Notes: generated from the letters alone by a model not told the origin. 32,224 nucleotides of DNA from Bacillales bacterium (GCA_035700025.1 DASSOY010000011.1:1-32224); one strand, 5' to 3'. Positions 7,315 to 17,277 are shown, counted from the first letter of the stretch. Numbers and translations are program-made.

Positions 7315-9069
7315 TTAATCGATCGCATTCATCACGATATTTACCTTCACCCAACCGCGTACGCTGTTGATCAACCAGATGTTCGTGGCCCGGCGAAGAT
7401 CCTCTTTTTTCAAAATTCTTTCTCCAAGAACGCCGTCTTCTAACAATTGTTCTCGAAACGTTCCGTTCAATAAGCCGGAAGCTCGCGGCGGTGTCAGCAA
7501 ATATCCTTCCATTTCCATAACGAGATTGCCGTTCGTGAACTCTGTGAGTTCTCCCTCTTCATTCCACAGCAACACATCAAATGCTTTTTCGTTTTCTTTT
7601 CGATGCGTCTCATACACGCTCCGATGCGTCGTTTTATGGTAAAGAAATACATGATCTTTTGAAACCGGATTCTCTGCCAAAATGACGTCATTATAATCAG
7701 CAATTGGGGTAAGCGGACTGCCTTCCACTACAATGGAACCTTTGCGTGAGATGAGCAGTCTCACTTTGTAACCCTCCTCTTGATGGTTATCAGCAAAAAC
7801 ATTCAACCGGCGCTTCACCTCTTGGAGATCAACCGGGAACGAAAAATAGTCGGCTGAATCCTGCAACCGACGCAAATGCCGCTCAAGGAGCACATACTCT
7901 CCATTTTCAAGCTTTAAACTTTCGAGCAGATCAAACAGCGGCTGCTTTTCGGTCAACATTCTCGCTTTCGTCATTACTTCACGAGCTTCGGCTTCAGCCG
8001 TAGAATCCCACGCAATCCCTCCGCCGACGCCGTATGCGGCCCTATTTACTTTCGAATCGATGACAACCGTTCGAATTGGCACGTTAAATACCGCTTCACC
8101 GCCGGGCTTGATCATTCCAATCGCACCGCAATACACTTCCCTCGCACTGTCCTCGAGTTCTTGAATGAGCCTTATCGTATTCACTTTCGGAGCGCCCGTA
8201 ACCGATCCGCAAGGAAACAATGCCCGAAACACATCTTCCAGTTCCACACGATCCTTCGTTTCAGCTTCCACTGTTGTCGTCATTTGCAATACCGTCGGAT
8301 AACGTTCGATCGCAAACATCTGCTTCGTCTTGACCGATCCGGTTTTCGCAATTCTGCCTAGATCGTTCCGCAACAAGTCAGCAATCATCACGTTTTCCGC
8401 CCGTTCCTTCGCCGAAGCCAGCAACTCAGCAGCTTTCGCTTCGTCTTCTTCCATCCATCTCCCCCTCGCCGAGGTCCCTTTCATCGGGCGTGTAACAATT
8501 TTGTTGCCGTCCCAGCGAAAAAACAATTCAGGAGAAGCGGACAAAATTCGATGCCTGCCAATGTTCAAGTACGCGTGATAGCCTGCATGATTTTCAGTCA
8601 TTTTTTGATAAAAGGAGTAATCATTCCCGGCGAATTCCGCTTGCATACGAACCGTGTAATTCGTTTGGTACGTAGCCCCTTCGGCTATCGCCTGCTTAAT
8701 CGCAGAAATTTGTTTTCGGTAGACAGAAGTGTCCGTGCACATCTTCCACTCACCGAGTTGAAACCATCGGTCCGTCTGTAATGTTACGTTTTGCGAAGGC
8801 GCTTCATAAATCCCGAACCATAACAATGGCAGTTCTCGGTTTTCGTGCACTTGATACGTTGGATCAAACGCCGGTGACGCCTCGTACGAAATATAGCCAG
8901 CCGCAAAATATCCTTGTTTCACGCGTTGACGTATTTGTTTCAAGGCGGATAGGACTTGTGTTACATGATCAGCGACGATTGTTTCGACCGGATCAGTAAA
9001 CGACAAAGGTTCAACAGTTCCTTGTTCATTGGGAAATTCAAACAATAGTTGTGGTTCACTCGGGTGCAT
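7315..9069 (-). CDS. pabB: Aminodeoxychorismate synthase component I fused to 4-amino-4-deoxychorismate lyase (PabB-PabC)
   Basis: This 584-aa protein has two parts. Residues 1 to about 370 are a chorismate-utilising PabB domain, with the lysine motif RPMKGTSARG (K197), the FPCGSVTGAPK signature (286-295) and GGGIAWDS. Residues about 378-584 are a class IV aminotransferase-type PabC domain, with the PLP lysine K479 in LYHKTTHR and a late T-x-x-x-N-L-V motif. Together they turn chorismate plus ammonia into p-aminobenzoate for folate, with a glutaminase (PabA) encoded elsewhere. The fusion is known from several Firmicutes. AAGGAG precedes the ATG. No other folate gene is adjacent. Confidence 0.93.
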   Translation of the reverse strand: MHPSEPQLLFEFPNEQGTVEPLSFTDPVETIVADHVTQVLSALKQIRQRVKQGYFAAGYISYEASPAFDPTYQVHENRELPLLWFGIYEAPSQNVTLQTDRWFQLGEWKMCTDTSVYRKQISAIKQAIAEGATYQTNYTVRMQAEFAGNDYSFYQKMTENHAGYHAYLNIGRHRILSASPELFFRWDGNKIVTRPMKGTSARGRWMEEDEAKAAELLASAKERAENVMIADLLRNDLGRIAKTGSVKTKQMFAIERYPTVLQMTTTVEAETKDRVELEDVFRALFPCGSVTGAPKVNTIRLIQELEDSAREVYCGAIGMIKPGGEAVFNVPIRTVVIDSKVNRAAYGVGGGIAWDSTAEAEAREVMTKARMLTEKQPLFDLLESLKLENGEYVLLERHLRRLQDSADYFSFPVDLQEVKRRLNVFADNHQEEGYKVRLLISRKGSIVVEGSPLTPIADYNDVILAENPVSKDHVFLYHKTTHRSVYETHRKENEKAFDVLLWNEEGELTEFTNGNLVMEMEGYLLTPPRASGLLNGTFREQLLEDGVLGERILKKEDLRRATNIWLINSVRGWVKVNIVMNAID

Positions 9070-9088
9070 CGTGTTCTCCTTATTTTGT

Positions 9089-9101
9089 TAACATAATGTT
9101 A
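9089..9101. promoter_or_regulatory. 13-bp palindrome in the pabBC leader
   Basis: TAACAT-A-ATGTTA is perfectly symmetrical and lies 20-32 bp upstream of the pabBC ATG, overlapping the likely promoter/5' leader. It could be an operator or a chance AT-rich palindrome. Confidence 0.3.
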
Positions 9102-9158
9102 TTATGGTAGTCTATTGACGAAATCCTAAATCAATATCGCTTCGCCCTGGTTACAGCA

Positions 9159-10883
9159 TTACTGAACCCATAACTTGCGGAGTTCGACGTTTCCGAACGA
9201 TTCAAATCGTATGTTTCTAATTGTATGATGGAAGGCACGCCGCTTAATCGGATGGTATTGAAACAACACAAGCCGATATTCATTGATATAGCGCTCGATT
9301 TCGTCAATGGATCGGTCCCGCTCTTCCTTCGTTCCCGCCGTTCTGAACGTTTCCAGTTTAGCGTATATCCAGTTCAACTGTTCGTCGTTGAAAAACCGGC
9401 GGAAGGTGATACGGTCATTGTAAAATGCGTTCATAAAAGAAAAATGCGCATCGTTCGAGGCGACTTCGCCCATCATCAACACATCGGCTTCGATGTCGAT
9501 CGTATCGTCGTACAAACTTTCAATGGAAAAGGTGCGGTGCTCAAGATGAATGCCTGCTTCTTCCGCTTTCGCGACATACCATTTCGCCTCCTCAACGGCT
9601 CTCGGAAAATCAAGGGAAAACAGTTTAAGCGTCTCCCCGGAATATGCCGAATCTCTCAACAATCCACTCACGCGCTTTCCGTCGCGTGGATGCGAATGCG
9701 ATTTTTCCGGAAAATAACTCGATGCTTCGATGCAACGGCCTCTCCCGAGATCCCGATGCATAGCTTGGACGTCTGCAAGATGAAACAACGCCTCGCGAAA
9801 CTTCTGATCCCGCACAATCGACGATTTCCGAAAATTGAAAGCGACATAACGAAACCCTTTTTCAATCAATTCCCGCTCCTGCAAATCCTTATCCACTTCT
9901 TTTCCGGAAATTTGAAACGTCGCAGAGATGTTTTGCTTCGGCACATGCCAAAATTGCACTTCGTAGAGGAACGGACGCTCGAGAAAATATGGATCAAACG
10001 CTTCGAGCACCAATTTTTGTTCCGATCGTTCTTTCAAGCGAAACGGTCCAGTCCCAATCCATTGATGTTCATCAAACGGGACATCTGCAGGCAATATCGC
10101 CAAATTATCGCAGCAAAGAAACCTCGGGAAAAACGCATTCGGCCGTTTCAATTCAAACGTCACGACATTCGGAGACGGACAGTCGATACGCTGAACATCG
10201 GAAAGCAGCCAAGAAAACGGCGAATTCGCCGATCGGTAACGAGCAAATGTGTGACGGACATCTTCGCTTGTCATCACCCGTTGATGGTGAAAACGAACCC
10301 CTTTTCGTAAATAAAAGGTCCACCGGCGCTGCTCCCCGTCGACGATCCAATGATGGGCCAAATGTGGAAGCAACCGATCATGTTCATGATCATAGGTGAT
10401 TAACGTATCCCCCAGCTGGTGGATTAAAAAACTTTCGAATGCCACCGACGTATAAAGCGGGTCAAGGGTGGTCACCCGACCTCTCACAATCGTGCGCAAC
10501 ACTTCCTTTTGCTGTTGTGACGATTGCATGCCGAACAACGTTTGTACCTCGTCTGACAAAGCCGAGATCCACGATTTCGGAATCGGCAAGTACAGCAGCT
10601 GCATCAATTCATCCATCGCTTCGCGCTCAATGAACGTTGTGACCGCCTGTTCGATTTCAGCTTGGAACGACTGACAGAACTCTAATTTGGAATAATTCCC
10701 TCTTCCCTTTCCCGGCCGGTACAGACAAAACCCTTCCTGTTCATACTTTTTCAATTTCCTTTTGACGTTTTTCGTCGTACAATACCAAATTTGTTCCAAA
10801 TCCGATAATTTGAACGTGACCTTTTGCGCTTCTTCGCACGGGTACAAATGCGCACGCATTTCATAATAAGACAAATCTTTCAT
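9159..10883 (-). CDS. SgrR-like transcriptional regulator with solute-binding domain
   Basis: A 574-aa protein. The first roughly 115 residues form an SgrR_N-type winged HTH (LEQIWYCTTKNVKRKLKKYE, then a basic wing with PGKGRGNYSKLEF). From about 125 onward it resembles family 5 extracellular solute-binding proteins (LRTIVRGRVTTLDPLYTSVA, WTFYLRKGVRFH, GTGPFRL). It has no signal peptide, so the binding domain is cytoplasmic and probably senses a small ligand, as in E. coli SgrR. It is divergently transcribed from an MFS transporter, 97 bp apart, which mirrors the sgrR-setA arrangement and suggests control of that exporter. GGAGGAAG precedes the ATG. The ligand is unknown. Confidence 0.85.
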   Translation of the reverse strand: MKDLSYYEMRAHLYPCEEAQKVTFKLSDLEQIWYCTTKNVKRKLKKYEQEGFCLYRPGKGRGNYSKLEFCQSFQAEIEQAVTTFIEREAMDELMQLLYLPIPKSWISALSDEVQTLFGMQSSQQQKEVLRTIVRGRVTTLDPLYTSVAFESFLIHQLGDTLITYDHEHDRLLPHLAHHWIVDGEQRRWTFYLRKGVRFHHQRVMTSEDVRHTFARYRSANSPFSWLLSDVQRIDCPSPNVVTFELKRPNAFFPRFLCCDNLAILPADVPFDEHQWIGTGPFRLKERSEQKLVLEAFDPYFLERPFLYEVQFWHVPKQNISATFQISGKEVDKDLQERELIEKGFRYVAFNFRKSSIVRDQKFREALFHLADVQAMHRDLGRGRCIEASSYFPEKSHSHPRDGKRVSGLLRDSAYSGETLKLFSLDFPRAVEEAKWYVAKAEEAGIHLEHRTFSIESLYDDTIDIEADVLMMGEVASNDAHFSFMNAFYNDRITFRRFFNDEQLNWIYAKLETFRTAGTKEERDRSIDEIERYINEYRLVLFQYHPIKRRAFHHTIRNIRFESFGNVELRKLWVQ

Positions 10884-10900
10884 TTAAGGCTTCCTCCAAA

Positions 10901-10946
10901 AAAAGGGGACATTTTTATCCGCATTATACCCTTTTTATCCCCTTTT
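10901..10946. promoter_or_regulatory. Divergent promoter/operator region between the sgrR-like and MFS genes
   Basis: Two nested symmetries occupy the 97-bp divergent gap. One is an inverted repeat, AAAAGGGGA (10901-10909) and TCCCCTTTT (10938-10946). The other is a direct repeat, TTTTTATCC at 10912-10920 and 10932-10940, whose 20-bp period is about two helical turns. The minus-strand -10 TATAAT (10923-10928) for the regulator sits between them. This looks like a site where the SgrR-like protein could control both genes; the binding itself is inference. Confidence 0.6.
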
Positions 10947-10980
10947 GGATAGGGCAAAATGACGGCAAGGAAGTGATTCG

Positions 10981-12258
10981 ATGTTCAGAACGTTACACCC
11001 GAATATTCGTATTCGGATATACACCTCTTTTCTCAGCCGCACGATCGGTTCGATGATATTTCCGTTCATGGCGATTTATTTCACTGAAGCATTAGGCGCA
11101 TCGTGGGCGAGTACTTTGCTCATGGCGAACGTCGTCATTCAATTTACTGCGAGTCTTTACGGCGGTTATCTTGCCGATCAACGAGGTCGCAAAAAGATGA
11201 TGGTTGCCGGCGAATTCGTCAAAACCATTGGGTTTTTCGGCATATTAATCGCCAATTCGCCATGGTGGCACTCTCCTTGGTTTACGTTTGCGATGATCAC
11301 GCTACTCGGAATTTCTTCGGGCATGGTTAACCCTGCATCTGAAGCGATGCTGATCGACGTCAGTACGAAGAAAACACGTGCATTCATGTATTCGATCAAC
11401 TATTGGGCCGTCAACATGTCAATCATGATTGGGTTGATCGTCGGCGGTTGGTTGTTCCAAACACATTTTTTCGAACTGTTAATTGCCCTTTGCGCGATGT
11501 CGCTTGTCACGTTCTGGATTACGTCGGCTTTCATTACCGAAACATTTGTACCCGGCAAAAAAACAACAGGCGCATACGGCATCAAACCGATTTTTCAAAG
11601 TTACCGCACCGTCATTGGAGACTTGCCGTTTGTGCTGTTCACACTCGGCGGCATCGCACTGCTTTCGCTTGAATTTCAGCGCAACAATTTCATTGCCGTT
11701 CGCCTTGAAGAAGAAATCATTCCGAAGACGTATTCGTTTTTCGCGAACATACACGTTACCATTGACGGCGTCAAACTGCTCAGCTTATTAACGATTGAAA
11801 ATACAATCATTATCGTTTTGTTTACGGCTGCCGTCGCGAAGTGGCTGACTGGTCGAAAGCGTCGACCGTTGTTGTACGCCGGTTTTCTGTTGTTCGGTTC
11901 CGGCTACGCCATTCTTGCGTTTTCCGATCACTGGCTTTTGTTGTTTTTCGGCGTTATATTGCTTTCCGTCGGCGAATTGTTGTACGTACCTACGCGCCAA
12001 TCACTGTTGGCCGACATCATCGATGATTCACGGCGCGGCGCTTACATGGCTTTCAATGGTTTTGTTTTTCAAATCGGCAAATTGTTCGGTGCACTCGGCA
12101 TCCTTGCCGGCGAAGTCATCGGAGGTTACGGTATGGGAATCGCCTATATCGGTTTCGCCTGCCTCGCCGTCACGTTCGTTCATATGGCGCTGGCGAAGCG
12201 CTTTCACCAAAAGGTTGCAGCTCCTGTGAAAGAAAACGCTTTGTCAACGAAAGGTTGA
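10981..12258 (+). CDS. MFS transporter (probable drug/sugar efflux type)
   Basis: A 425-aa membrane protein with about 12 hydrophobic segments. The MFS loop 2-3 motif is clear (GGYLADQRGRKKMM), and its counterpart after the central loop is degenerate (KWLTGRKRRPLLYAG). The protein is of the proton-driven exporter type rather than a recognisable nutrient permease. The start has AAGGAAGTGA upstream. Divergent pairing with an SgrR-like sensor suggests it exports a compound sensed by that protein, as SetA exports sugars under SgrR. The actual substrate cannot be told from sequence. No convincing terminator follows; the XRE gene begins 95 nt later on the same strand. Confidence 0.85.
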   Translation: MFRTLHPNIRIRIYTSFLSRTIGSMIFPFMAIYFTEALGASWASTLLMANVVIQFTASLYGGYLADQRGRKKMMVAGEFVKTIGFFGILIANSPWWHSPWFTFAMITLLGISSGMVNPASEAMLIDVSTKKTRAFMYSINYWAVNMSIMIGLIVGGWLFQTHFFELLIALCAMSLVTFWITSAFITETFVPGKKTTGAYGIKPIFQSYRTVIGDLPFVLFTLGGIALLSLEFQRNNFIAVRLEEEIIPKTYSFFANIHVTIDGVKLLSLLTIENTIIIVLFTAAVAKWLTGRKRRPLLYAGFLLFGSGYAILAFSDHWLLLFFGVILLSVGELLYVPTRQSLLADIIDDSRRGAYMAFNGFVFQIGKLFGALGILAGEVIGGYGMGIAYIGFACLAVTFVHMALAKRFHQKVAAPVKENALSTKG

Positions 12259-12353
12259 GGCCATTCAACTAATGGTTGATCGTGCATGACGAGCAGATGT
12301 GCTATCGTTAAGTTAATCAGTGCGCGCTGTATCATCAAAAGGAGGAACCCATC

Positions 12354-13427
12354 ATGCTCGATGCTCGAATCATCGGTTCACGTATTTCGAAATTAAGAAA
12401 GGAAAAAGACATGACGCAGGCAGCGTTGGCAGACAAACTGAATGTCAGCCACCAGGCCGTGTCCAAGTGGGAACGGGGGGAATCGATTCCCGATCTCGTC
12501 ACGCTTGTTCACCTTGCAGAAATGTTTGGTACAACGATTGAAACTTTGATCAGTGAACACCGCGGCAACCAAAGCAAACCTTCGTTAACAGGATTGGCGA
12601 AGAAAATTGCCGCAAAACAGCCGCTGCTGGCTGCGGAGAGCATCAACAGCGGCGAAGCCGGCCTTGACGAACTCGTCGAGATGGCCCCGCTGCTAAAATC
12701 GAGCGAGTTAAAATCGATTACCGGAGAAATCGCACAAGAACAGTTCCAATGGGATCATCTTGTAAGGCTTGCCCCGCATATCGATGAAACGACGCTGGAC
12801 CGGCTGGTTCAATCGTTCGATCTCGCCGAGCTTCCGGTTTCGGAAATCACCCACCTCGCGCCGTTTGTGAGCGAACGAACGCTGCTGCACTTGTTGGAAG
12901 AAAGCGAAGCGGAAATCAACGATTTCGATGACATCGTCCGGCTTGCTCCGTTTCTGGAAGGATCGTTGGAAAAATTCATGAAACAAAGGGACTTCGGGGA
13001 ATTGAATTGGTCGCAACTTGAAGCGGTCGCGCCGTTCCTCGAGCCCAACACGATTGTTTCGCTTGCTGAGGAAAAAGGGGCGGGACAGCCGCAATGGCGC
13101 CATTTGTTAAAACTCGCACCGTTCCTTGATGAACATCTTGATCGCTACTTGGCCAAAGCCGATGTTTCCGAATGCGATTGGGAACAATTGACAACGATAG
13201 CGCCGTTTATGAAAGAAGAAACGCTCGCCGAATTCGTCTCCGCATTACCGAAGGATCAATTGGAAACCGAGCAAATCATCGGACTTGCCCCGTTTCTCGG
13301 TACAGATCTGTTAGATGAATTACTTCGCTCCGTCAATGAGAATGAAATCGGGCCGGAGTTCATCTCAGAAGTCGCTCCGTTCGTCAGAAAACAAACATTA
13401 AAACAGTTAATGGCACGCCTATCCTAA
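12354..13427 (+). CDS. XRE-type HTH protein with nine 28-29-residue helical repeats
   Basis: A 357-aa protein. Residues 5-66 form an XRE/Cro HTH (MTQAALADKLNVSHQAVSKW, then ERGESIPD). The rest is nine repeats built around a hydrophobic-A-P-hydrophobic motif. The AP dipeptides fall at 111, 140, 169, 198, 226, 255, 283, 312 and 341, so the period is 28-29 throughout. Most units begin with W/V and read x-x-L-x-x-L-A-P-F-L followed by a second helix. This looks like an alpha-solenoid for protein or ligand binding. I do not recognise a named family. AAAAGGAGGAA precedes the ATG. It may be an autoregulator or a scaffold; its targets are unknown. Confidence 0.85.
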   Translation: MLDARIIGSRISKLRKEKDMTQAALADKLNVSHQAVSKWERGESIPDLVTLVHLAEMFGTTIETLISEHRGNQSKPSLTGLAKKIAAKQPLLAAESINSGEAGLDELVEMAPLLKSSELKSITGEIAQEQFQWDHLVRLAPHIDETTLDRLVQSFDLAELPVSEITHLAPFVSERTLLHLLEESEAEINDFDDIVRLAPFLEGSLEKFMKQRDFGELNWSQLEAVAPFLEPNTIVSLAEEKGAGQPQWRHLLKLAPFLDEHLDRYLAKADVSECDWEQLTTIAPFMKEETLAEFVSALPKDQLETEQIIGLAPFLGTDLLDELLRSVNENEIGPEFISEVAPFVRKQTLKQLMARLS

Positions 13428-13430
13428 ACA

Positions 13431-13460
13431 AGAAGCTCCCGCAAACCAGCGGGAGCTTCT
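13431..13460. terminator. Bidirectional terminator between the XRE-repeat and N-hydroxylase genes
   Basis: A perfect 12-bp stem AGAAGCTCCCGC / GCGGGAGCTTCT with a 6-nt loop lies between two convergent genes. T-rich tracts occur on both sides. Confidence 0.9.
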
Positions 13461-13464
13461 TCTC

Positions 13465-14778
13465 TTACTCTTCGACGCGAAACTGTTGGAAGACGTGATC
13501 TTCGTCGACCGGATAGATGTTTTTACCTGTCAAACCGTTGATGATCAGCTTGTTTCGATAGACGGCCAACCCGAGATTTGTCGTTCCGACGCCGTGTGAA
13601 TGAGAAATGGCGGTATGCGAAAAGATACGATTGCGTACCGCTTTCTTCATTTTGATCTGGTAATCTTGCGTAATTTCATACCGCCCTTTGTCGTCTTTAC
13701 ATAACATCGCGTTGACTTCTTCCATGAAAGCAGGTGTGTTCGGCCGATAGCCGGTCGCGATAACGACCACCTCGCTGTCTTGGACAAACGCTTTTTCCTG
13801 CTGCCATTGCATGCAATGCAAACGGTAAGTCCCGTCTTCATTCCGCGTGATGCCGTTGACCTTCGTCAGCGGTTTCAAACGAACGTCCATCGACTTGCCG
13901 CCGACGGTATGTTCATACAGCAAATCGTAAATATCGGTAATCGTATGAGCGCTGATCCCTTTATAGAGAAGGTCTTGGGTTGGAAAAATTTCATCCCGTT
14001 TTTCTTGGGGTAAGCTGTAAAAATAATTAACGTAATCCGGTGAAAAATGTTCCAGACTGAGTTTCGTTTCTTCCATGGGAAAATAACTTTTCGAACGGGT
14101 CAACCAGTCGAGCGAATAACCGCATTCGTCCTTTTCCTTTAACAGCTCGCGAAATACTTCCGCGGCACTTTGCCCGGAACCGACGACGGTCACCGACTTC
14201 GCTTTCCTGCAACGGTTTCGATGGCTGAGAAACTCTGACGTGTGAAAAACGTCCTCCTCCGGATACCCCCGGAAAGATTCGGGAACGAACGGCACCGTCC
14301 CAACTCCGAGAACGAGATCTTTCGTCTTCACGATTGCTTGCTCGCCTTCGCTAACCACTTCCACTTCAAACCATTCTTCTGCTTCATTATAGCGGACCGC
14401 TTCCACGCAATGCCCGAATCGGCAGCTTTCCAGTTGCGATGCCGCCCATTGACAATAATGGTTGTATTCGTTACGCGGCATGTTCAGCCGCTGCAAGAAA
14501 TAAAAATTATAAATTCGGTTATGTTCTTTCAAATAATTCAAATAGCTGTACGGATTCGTTGGATCGGCCATCGTGACGAGATCGGCCATGAAAGGCACCT
14601 GCAGCATCGTCCCTTCAATGAGCATGCCCGGATGCCAGTCGAAATGGCTCTTCTTTTCAAAAAAGAGTGCATCCACTTCCGAAGACTTATCCAATAGACA
14701 GGCCAGTCCGAGATTAAACGGGCCGATGCCCACCCCGATTACATCATAAACTTTATCAAACGGTTCCATTTTCGTCAT
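13465..14778 (-). CDS. L-lysine N6- / L-ornithine N5-monooxygenase family protein
   Basis: About 437 aa, the usual size of siderophore N-hydroxylases (IucD/PvdA/SidA). Visible motifs are the FAD site GVGIGPFNLGLA, the substrate/FAD loop with FDWHPGMLIEGTMLQVPFMA, the NADPH site VVGSGQSAAEVF and the late ATGYRPNTPA motif. It would hydroxylate the side-chain amine of lysine or ornithine as the first step to a hydroxamate siderophore. No siderophore synthetase or transporter is in the window. The start is ATG 14778 with AAGGAAGTGAG upstream; a TTG immediately before it is less likely. It follows parC by 39 nt with no hairpin between, so it may be read through from the parE-parC transcript. Lysine versus ornithine is not decidable. 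Confidence 0.9.
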   Translation of the reverse strand: MTKMEPFDKVYDVIGVGIGPFNLGLACLLDKSSEVDALFFEKKSHFDWHPGMLIEGTMLQVPFMADLVTMADPTNPYSYLNYLKEHNRIYNFYFLQRLNMPRNEYNHYCQWAASQLESCRFGHCVEAVRYNEAEEWFEVEVVSEGEQAIVKTKDLVLGVGTVPFVPESFRGYPEEDVFHTSEFLSHRNRCRKAKSVTVVGSGQSAAEVFRELLKEKDECGYSLDWLTRSKSYFPMEETKLSLEHFSPDYVNYFYSLPQEKRDEIFPTQDLLYKGISAHTITDIYDLLYEHTVGGKSMDVRLKPLTKVNGITRNEDGTYRLHCMQWQQEKAFVQDSEVVVIATGYRPNTPAFMEEVNAMLCKDDKGRYEITQDYQIKMKKAVRNRIFSHTAISHSHGVGTTNLGLAVYRNKLIINGLTGKNIYPVDEDHVFQQFRVEE

Positions 14779-14817
14779 CAACTCACTTCCTTCGGCCGTT
14801 TTCTCCTGGACGCGCGA

Positions 14818-17277
14818 TCATAAGCGCAAGGTTAACTGATCTTCTTCGGAAACATTTTCTTTCCATATTTCCGTAACTTCACCGGCCGTGTCGGTATCGA
14901 CGATGAAAGAGCCGTTGTTGTACCGGTCACTCGCACGAAGATTTTCCGGTTTGACCGTCTCGACCGAGCCGTTTTCCGAACGCAAATGGACAAGCTCCTT
15001 GCCGGTGAGGATAAGAATACCCGCCACACGGTGTGGATGAGATTTTAACTCCCGCAACAGAACGACCCCGCGATTGGCGCGCGACGTTTTCTCGAATTCT
15101 TTCGCGATTTTCATCTTTTTCACGGCGCCGCGCTGCGTCGCGACGAACAACTCGGCAACACCTACGTCTTCCGCAGGCAGCCGTTTGCCTGCAGCGACCC
15201 AATCATCTTTTTTTAAATTAATCCCTTTAACGCCAGCTGCACGCACGCCGACGGTGCTGATTTCTTCTTCGTTAAACCATAACCCGTATCCATTTCGCGT
15301 TGCCAAGAATAAATCATCATGTCCGTCCGTCAAATGGACGTCGAGCAGTTGATCGCCTTTTTTCAGTTTTACCGCCACAAGCGCCTTCGTATGCCGCTGC
15401 GCTTTGTATTGATTCAATTCCGTTCGCTTCACCATGCCGTTTCTCGTTATAAACAACAAATATTGCGGCGTCGTGAAATCACGAATCGGAATCGCACCGA
15501 TGATATTCTCGTTTTCGTCGAGCGAAACGAGATTATTCACAGGTTGGCCGAGATCCTTCCAACGTATATCAGGAAGCTTGTGCACCGGCAAATATAAGTA
15601 ATTTCCCTTATCGGTGAACACGAGGAGTGTATCCGTCGTGTTCATTTCATATTGCGCCAAGATTCGATCGGAATCTTTCATGCCGAAATCTTCACCGTTC
15701 GACGCGGAATAAGAGCGAAGACTTGTCCGTTTAATGTACCCGTCTTTCGTCACCGTTGTGATGACGTCTTCGGACGCGACGACAACTTCAAGGTTGATTT
15801 TCAATTCCTCCACCTTGTCTTCGATCTTGCTTCTCCTGGCGTCGTTATATTTTTTCTTGAGCTGCAGCAAATCTTTCTTAATGACACCGATCAGTTTTTT
15901 CTCGCTGTTCAAGATTTCCGTCAGCTTTCGAATTCGATCCGCCAACTCATCCGCCTCTTTAGTGAGCGTTTCGATATCCGTATTCGTCAACCGATACAAT
16001 TGCAACGTCACGATCGCTTCCGCTTGTGGTTCGGTAAATGCAAACTGATCGATCAAGTTGTTCTTAGCATCACGCTTATCTTTCGACCCGCGAATGACCG
16101 CAATCACGTCGTCGAGAATCGAAATCGCCTTAATAAGTCCGTCGACAATGTGGCGCCGTTCTTCCGCTTTGTTCAATTCATAGCGGGAACGATTCATGAT
16201 GACTTCTTTTTGATGGTCGACGTACGCGCTGAGCAGAGCCTTCAAGCCCATTTGTTTCGGCGTTTTGTTAAAAATAGCCACCATGTTGCAATTGTACGTA
16301 ATTTGCAGATCCGTATTTTTATAAAAGTAATTCAATACCCCTTCGGCGTCGGCGTCTTTCTTCAACTCGACGACGATCCTCATGCCGGTGCGGTCCGTTT
16401 CGTCGCGAACTTCGGCGATTCCTTCGACCTTCTTCTCCACTCGCAATTCATCCATTTTCTTGACGAGATTCGCCTTGTTCACTTCATACGGAATTTCGGT
16501 AATGACGATTTGCTTGCGCCCGCCTTTCAATGAATCGATTTCGGCCGTACCGCGGACGATCATCTTTCCTTTCCCCGTTTCGTACGCTTTGCGAATCCCT
16601 TCTTTTCCTTGGATGATGCCTCCGGTCGGAAAATCGGGTCCTTTCACATGCTTCATCAAGTCATCCACCGTGCAAGCGGGATTTTCCATCAAGGCTACGG
16701 CGGCATCGACGACTTCTCCGAGTTGATGCGGAGGGATCTCGGTTGCATACCCGGAAGAAATCCCGGTCGATCCGTTCACGAGCAGATGCGGGAACATCGC
16801 CGGTAAAACGACCGGTTCTTGCTCGGTATCGTCAAAGTTCGGGGCAAAATCAACCGTTTCTTTGTCGATGTCGCGCAACAATTCAGAGGCGATCGCTGAA
16901 AGGCGCGCCTCTGTATAACGCATCGCCGCCGGCGGATCGCCGTCGACACTACCGTTATTTCCGTGCATCTCAACGAGCACGTTGCGCACCTTCCATTCCT
17001 GGCTCATTCTTACCATCGCGTCATACACAGACGAATCCCCGTGCGGATGGTAATTACCGATCACGTTGCCGACCGTTTTCGCAGATTTACGAAACGGTTT
17101 GTCGGACGTGTTCCCCTCCCGATGCATCGCATACAAGATGCGCCGCTGGACCGGCTTCAACCCGTCCCGGGCATCGGGCAGGGCTCGATCCTGAATAATG
17201 TACTTGCTGTATCTCCCGAAGCGATCACCTATCACCTCTTCGAGAGGCAAATCCAAAAACTTTTCTGCATTGGCCAC
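14818..17277 (-). CDS. parC: DNA topoisomerase IV subunit A
   Basis: An 819-aa type IIA topoisomerase A subunit. The active-site Tyr is Y121 (AAMRYTEA). The quinolone region reads [12 protein letters not shown], with S82 and D86 at the usual resistance positions, so no resistance change is apparent. It is assigned as ParC rather than GyrA because parE lies just upstream and the C-terminus lacks a clear GyrA box. Topo IV decatenates daughter chromosomes. The start is GTG 17277 with AAGGAG about 10 nt upstream. It begins 46 nt after parE and forms an operon with it. Confidence 0.95.
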   Translation of the reverse strand: MANAEKFLDLPLEEVIGDRFGRYSKYIIQDRALPDARDGLKPVQRRILYAMHREGNTSDKPFRKSAKTVGNVIGNYHPHGDSSVYDAMVRMSQEWKVRNVLVEMHGNNGSVDGDPPAAMRYTEARLSAIASELLRDIDKETVDFAPNFDDTEQEPVVLPAMFPHLLVNGSTGISSGYATEIPPHQLGEVVDAAVALMENPACTVDDLMKHVKGPDFPTGGIIQGKEGIRKAYETGKGKMIVRGTAEIDSLKGGRKQIVITEIPYEVNKANLVKKMDELRVEKKVEGIAEVRDETDRTGMRIVVELKKDADAEGVLNYFYKNTDLQITYNCNMVAIFNKTPKQMGLKALLSAYVDHQKEVIMNRSRYELNKAEERRHIVDGLIKAISILDDVIAVIRGSKDKRDAKNNLIDQFAFTEPQAEAIVTLQLYRLTNTDIETLTKEADELADRIRKLTEILNSEKKLIGVIKKDLLQLKKKYNDARRSKIEDKVEELKINLEVVVASEDVITTVTKDGYIKRTSLRSYSASNGEDFGMKDSDRILAQYEMNTTDTLLVFTDKGNYLYLPVHKLPDIRWKDLGQPVNNLVSLDENENIIGAIPIRDFTTPQYLLFITRNGMVKRTELNQYKAQRHTKALVAVKLKKGDQLLDVHLTDGHDDLFLATRNGYGLWFNEEEISTVGVRAAGVKGINLKKDDWVAAGKRLPAEDVGVAELFVATQRGAVKKMKIAKEFEKTSRANRGVVLLRELKSHPHRVAGILILTGKELVHLRSENGSVETVKPENLRASDRYNNGSFIVDTDTAGEVTEIWKENVSEEDQLTLRL

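Noticed and set aside
9225-10310. 361-aa plus-strand ORF
   Set aside because: It is antisense to the SgrR-like gene, whose protein has clear domain motifs; the plus-strand translation is basic and featureless and has no ribosome binding site.
12259-12290. Hairpin CCATT-caact-AATGG after the MFS gene as terminator
   Set aside because: The stem is only 5 bp and AT-rich, and no T-run follows.
15652-16533. 293-aa plus-strand ORF
   Set aside because: Antisense shadow of parC.
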